Shown piece after piece: positions 63,499-64,000 of a stretch of 64,000 nt of DNA. Every line of letters starts with the position of its first letter. Position 1 is the stretch's first letter. The notes beneath the pieces are model-generated. The model did not search any database. It saw only the letters and a list, made by a program, of their open reading frames with translations, and was not told the origin of the DNA. Position numbers and translations under genes: made by a program. The DNA lies in the NCBI RefSeq assembly GCF_010550695.1, contig NZ_JAAGOB010000015.1:79337-143336 (forward strand), given 5' to 3'. The stretch is from Phytoactinopolyspora alkaliphila (lineage in GTDB: Bacteria; Actinomycetota; Actinomycetes; Jiangellales; Jiangellaceae).

Positions 63499-63774
63499 CT
63501 ACCTGCTGGCTTCCTCCTGCATCTGCGCACGCCTGCTCAACTCGGTGGCGTTCTCGCGGATCGACTCGGTGGCCCGGTCGAGTTCCGGCCGCAGAGAGCC
63601 GTTCCAGTCGGACATGAAGCGCGTGGCGTCGTCGCCCTGCCAATACACGCTTTCCAGCATCGCTCCCAGCATCTTCACCATGCCGCCGAGGTTCTCCGCG
63701 CTGGCGTCCATCTGCTGGCTGGCTTCCCGCGTCTGCTCCGGGTCGATCCCCATGAACCGCGACCTGTCGACCAT
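63499..63774 (-). CDS. WXG100-family protein (orphan)
   Basis: A 91-aa helical hairpin: FMGIDPEQTREASQQMDASAENLGGMVKMLGAMLESVYWQGDDATRFMSDWNGSLRPELDRATESIRENATELSRRAQMQEEASR. The turn is W-Q-G (YWQGDDATRF), as in WXG100 proteins. GGAGG-type sequence (CAGGAGGCAGCAC) precedes the ATG. It is about 11 kb from the secretion operon, with no secretion gene adjacent, so it may be an extra substrate of the same machine. Confidence 0.88.
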   Translation of the reverse strand: MVDRSRFMGIDPEQTREASQQMDASAENLGGMVKMLGAMLESVYWQGDDATRFMSDWNGSLRPELDRATESIRENATELSRRAQMQEEASR

Positions 63775-63927
63775 GTGCTGCCTCCTGTTTCGTGGAGCCC
63801 TTCCTGGGCAAACGCTACGGTCTCCGACGTCCTGGCGGCATCTCGTCGCCCCCGGAACCTTCCACTTCCTCTTCCTAAATGAGGCTCTTGTGACATGTCC
63901 GTGGGTGGGTTGAGCGTGTCATAGCAG

Positions 63928-64000
63928 CGCACGCCGTTCTTTCCGCCTAGGTTTTTGATTGTCGAAGATCAAAAACAAGGTGTGAGGAGAACGGCGTGCG
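63928..64000 (+). repeat. long inverted repeat at window end
   Basis: Outer arms 63928-63940 and 63988-64000 are exact 13-bp complements; inner arms GTTTTTGAT (63951-63959) and ATCAAAAAC (63968-63976) are exact, around 8 bases. The right arm carries AGGAG and a GTG, so the fold would hide a translation start. It could be a regulatory hairpin ahead of a gene that starts at the edge, or part of an insertion-sequence end. The window stops here, so it cannot be resolved. Confidence 0.6.
63996..64000 (+). CDS. possible gene start at window edge
   Basis: GTG at 63996 has AGGAGA (63985-63990) 5 bases upstream, a good initiation context, but only the first two bases of the second codon are present. 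Identity unknown. Confidence 0.25.

Overview
The window is high-GC, codon-biased DNA typical of an Actinomycetota chromosome. Support comes from many GTG/TTG starts with GGAGG-type ribosome binding sites, ATGA stop-start overlaps, Tat-exported lipoproteins, WXG100 proteins, a PASTA-free PknB-like kinase, and an ilvBNC operon with a peptide-leader attenuator. I cannot fix the genus from the sequence alone. No tRNA, rRNA, CRISPR array or complete insertion sequence was seen.

Region 1 (1-27,800) is a carbohydrate and phosphodiester utilisation region. A minus-strand operon (FGGY kinase, histidine phosphatase, DeoR regulator cut by the window edge) diverges from a second DeoR regulator. Two paralogous UgpB/UgpA/UgpE-like ABC importers follow, each carrying its own glycerophosphodiester phosphodiesterase (GDPD). 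The first also encodes an inositol-monophosphatase-family enzyme. Neither has its own ATPase. Between and after them lie a Tat-exported parallel beta-helix protein, a PPA1498-type metallophosphoesterase, a GH36 alpha-galactosidase with a divergent ROK regulator, and a Tat-exported protein resembling the P68-RBP/TagC beta-propeller group. Next come two Gfo/Idh/MocA dehydrogenases, two xylose-isomerase-like TIM barrels and a second ROK regulator. AT-rich sites built from TAACGT/ACGTTA half-sites recur upstream of several of these genes and suggest one DeoR regulon. My reading (inference) is scavenging of glycerophosphodiesters, for example glycerophosphoinositol or glycerol-phosphate wall polymers, with the polyol or sugar oxidised downstream.

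Region 2 (27,800-38,400) holds housekeeping and scattered genes: a methyltransferase, a VOC protein, an AraC regulator, ilvC-ilvN-ilvB with an ilvB leader peptide (MRFGILVLH) and terminator, a membrane Ser/Thr kinase and a GntP permease. The ilv operon carries two long imperfect palindromes in its intergenic spacers.

Region 3 (37,660-54,960) is one long minus-strand operon with a type VII secretion flavour. In order of transcription it encodes a 577-aa Gly-rich WXG-like protein, an LpqN-like protein, a WXG100 protein, an FHA-bearing EccC/EssC ATPase, a 1,229-aa beta-propeller/FnIII membrane protein, MoxR, a DUF58 protein, a transglutaminase-like membrane protein that has lost its catalytic Cys and His, a membrane protein, and a frameshifted lipoprotein. 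EccB, EccD, EccE and mycosin are not in the window. A 47-aa ORF with a good ribosome binding site sits in front of the operon.

Region 4 (55,100-64,000) has two tandem HTH/NB-ARC/TPR (STAND) regulators diverging from the secretion operon, a membrane alpha/beta-hydrolase, a PfpI-family protein, Dps, an orphan WXG100 gene and, at the edge, a long inverted repeat that may lead into another gene.
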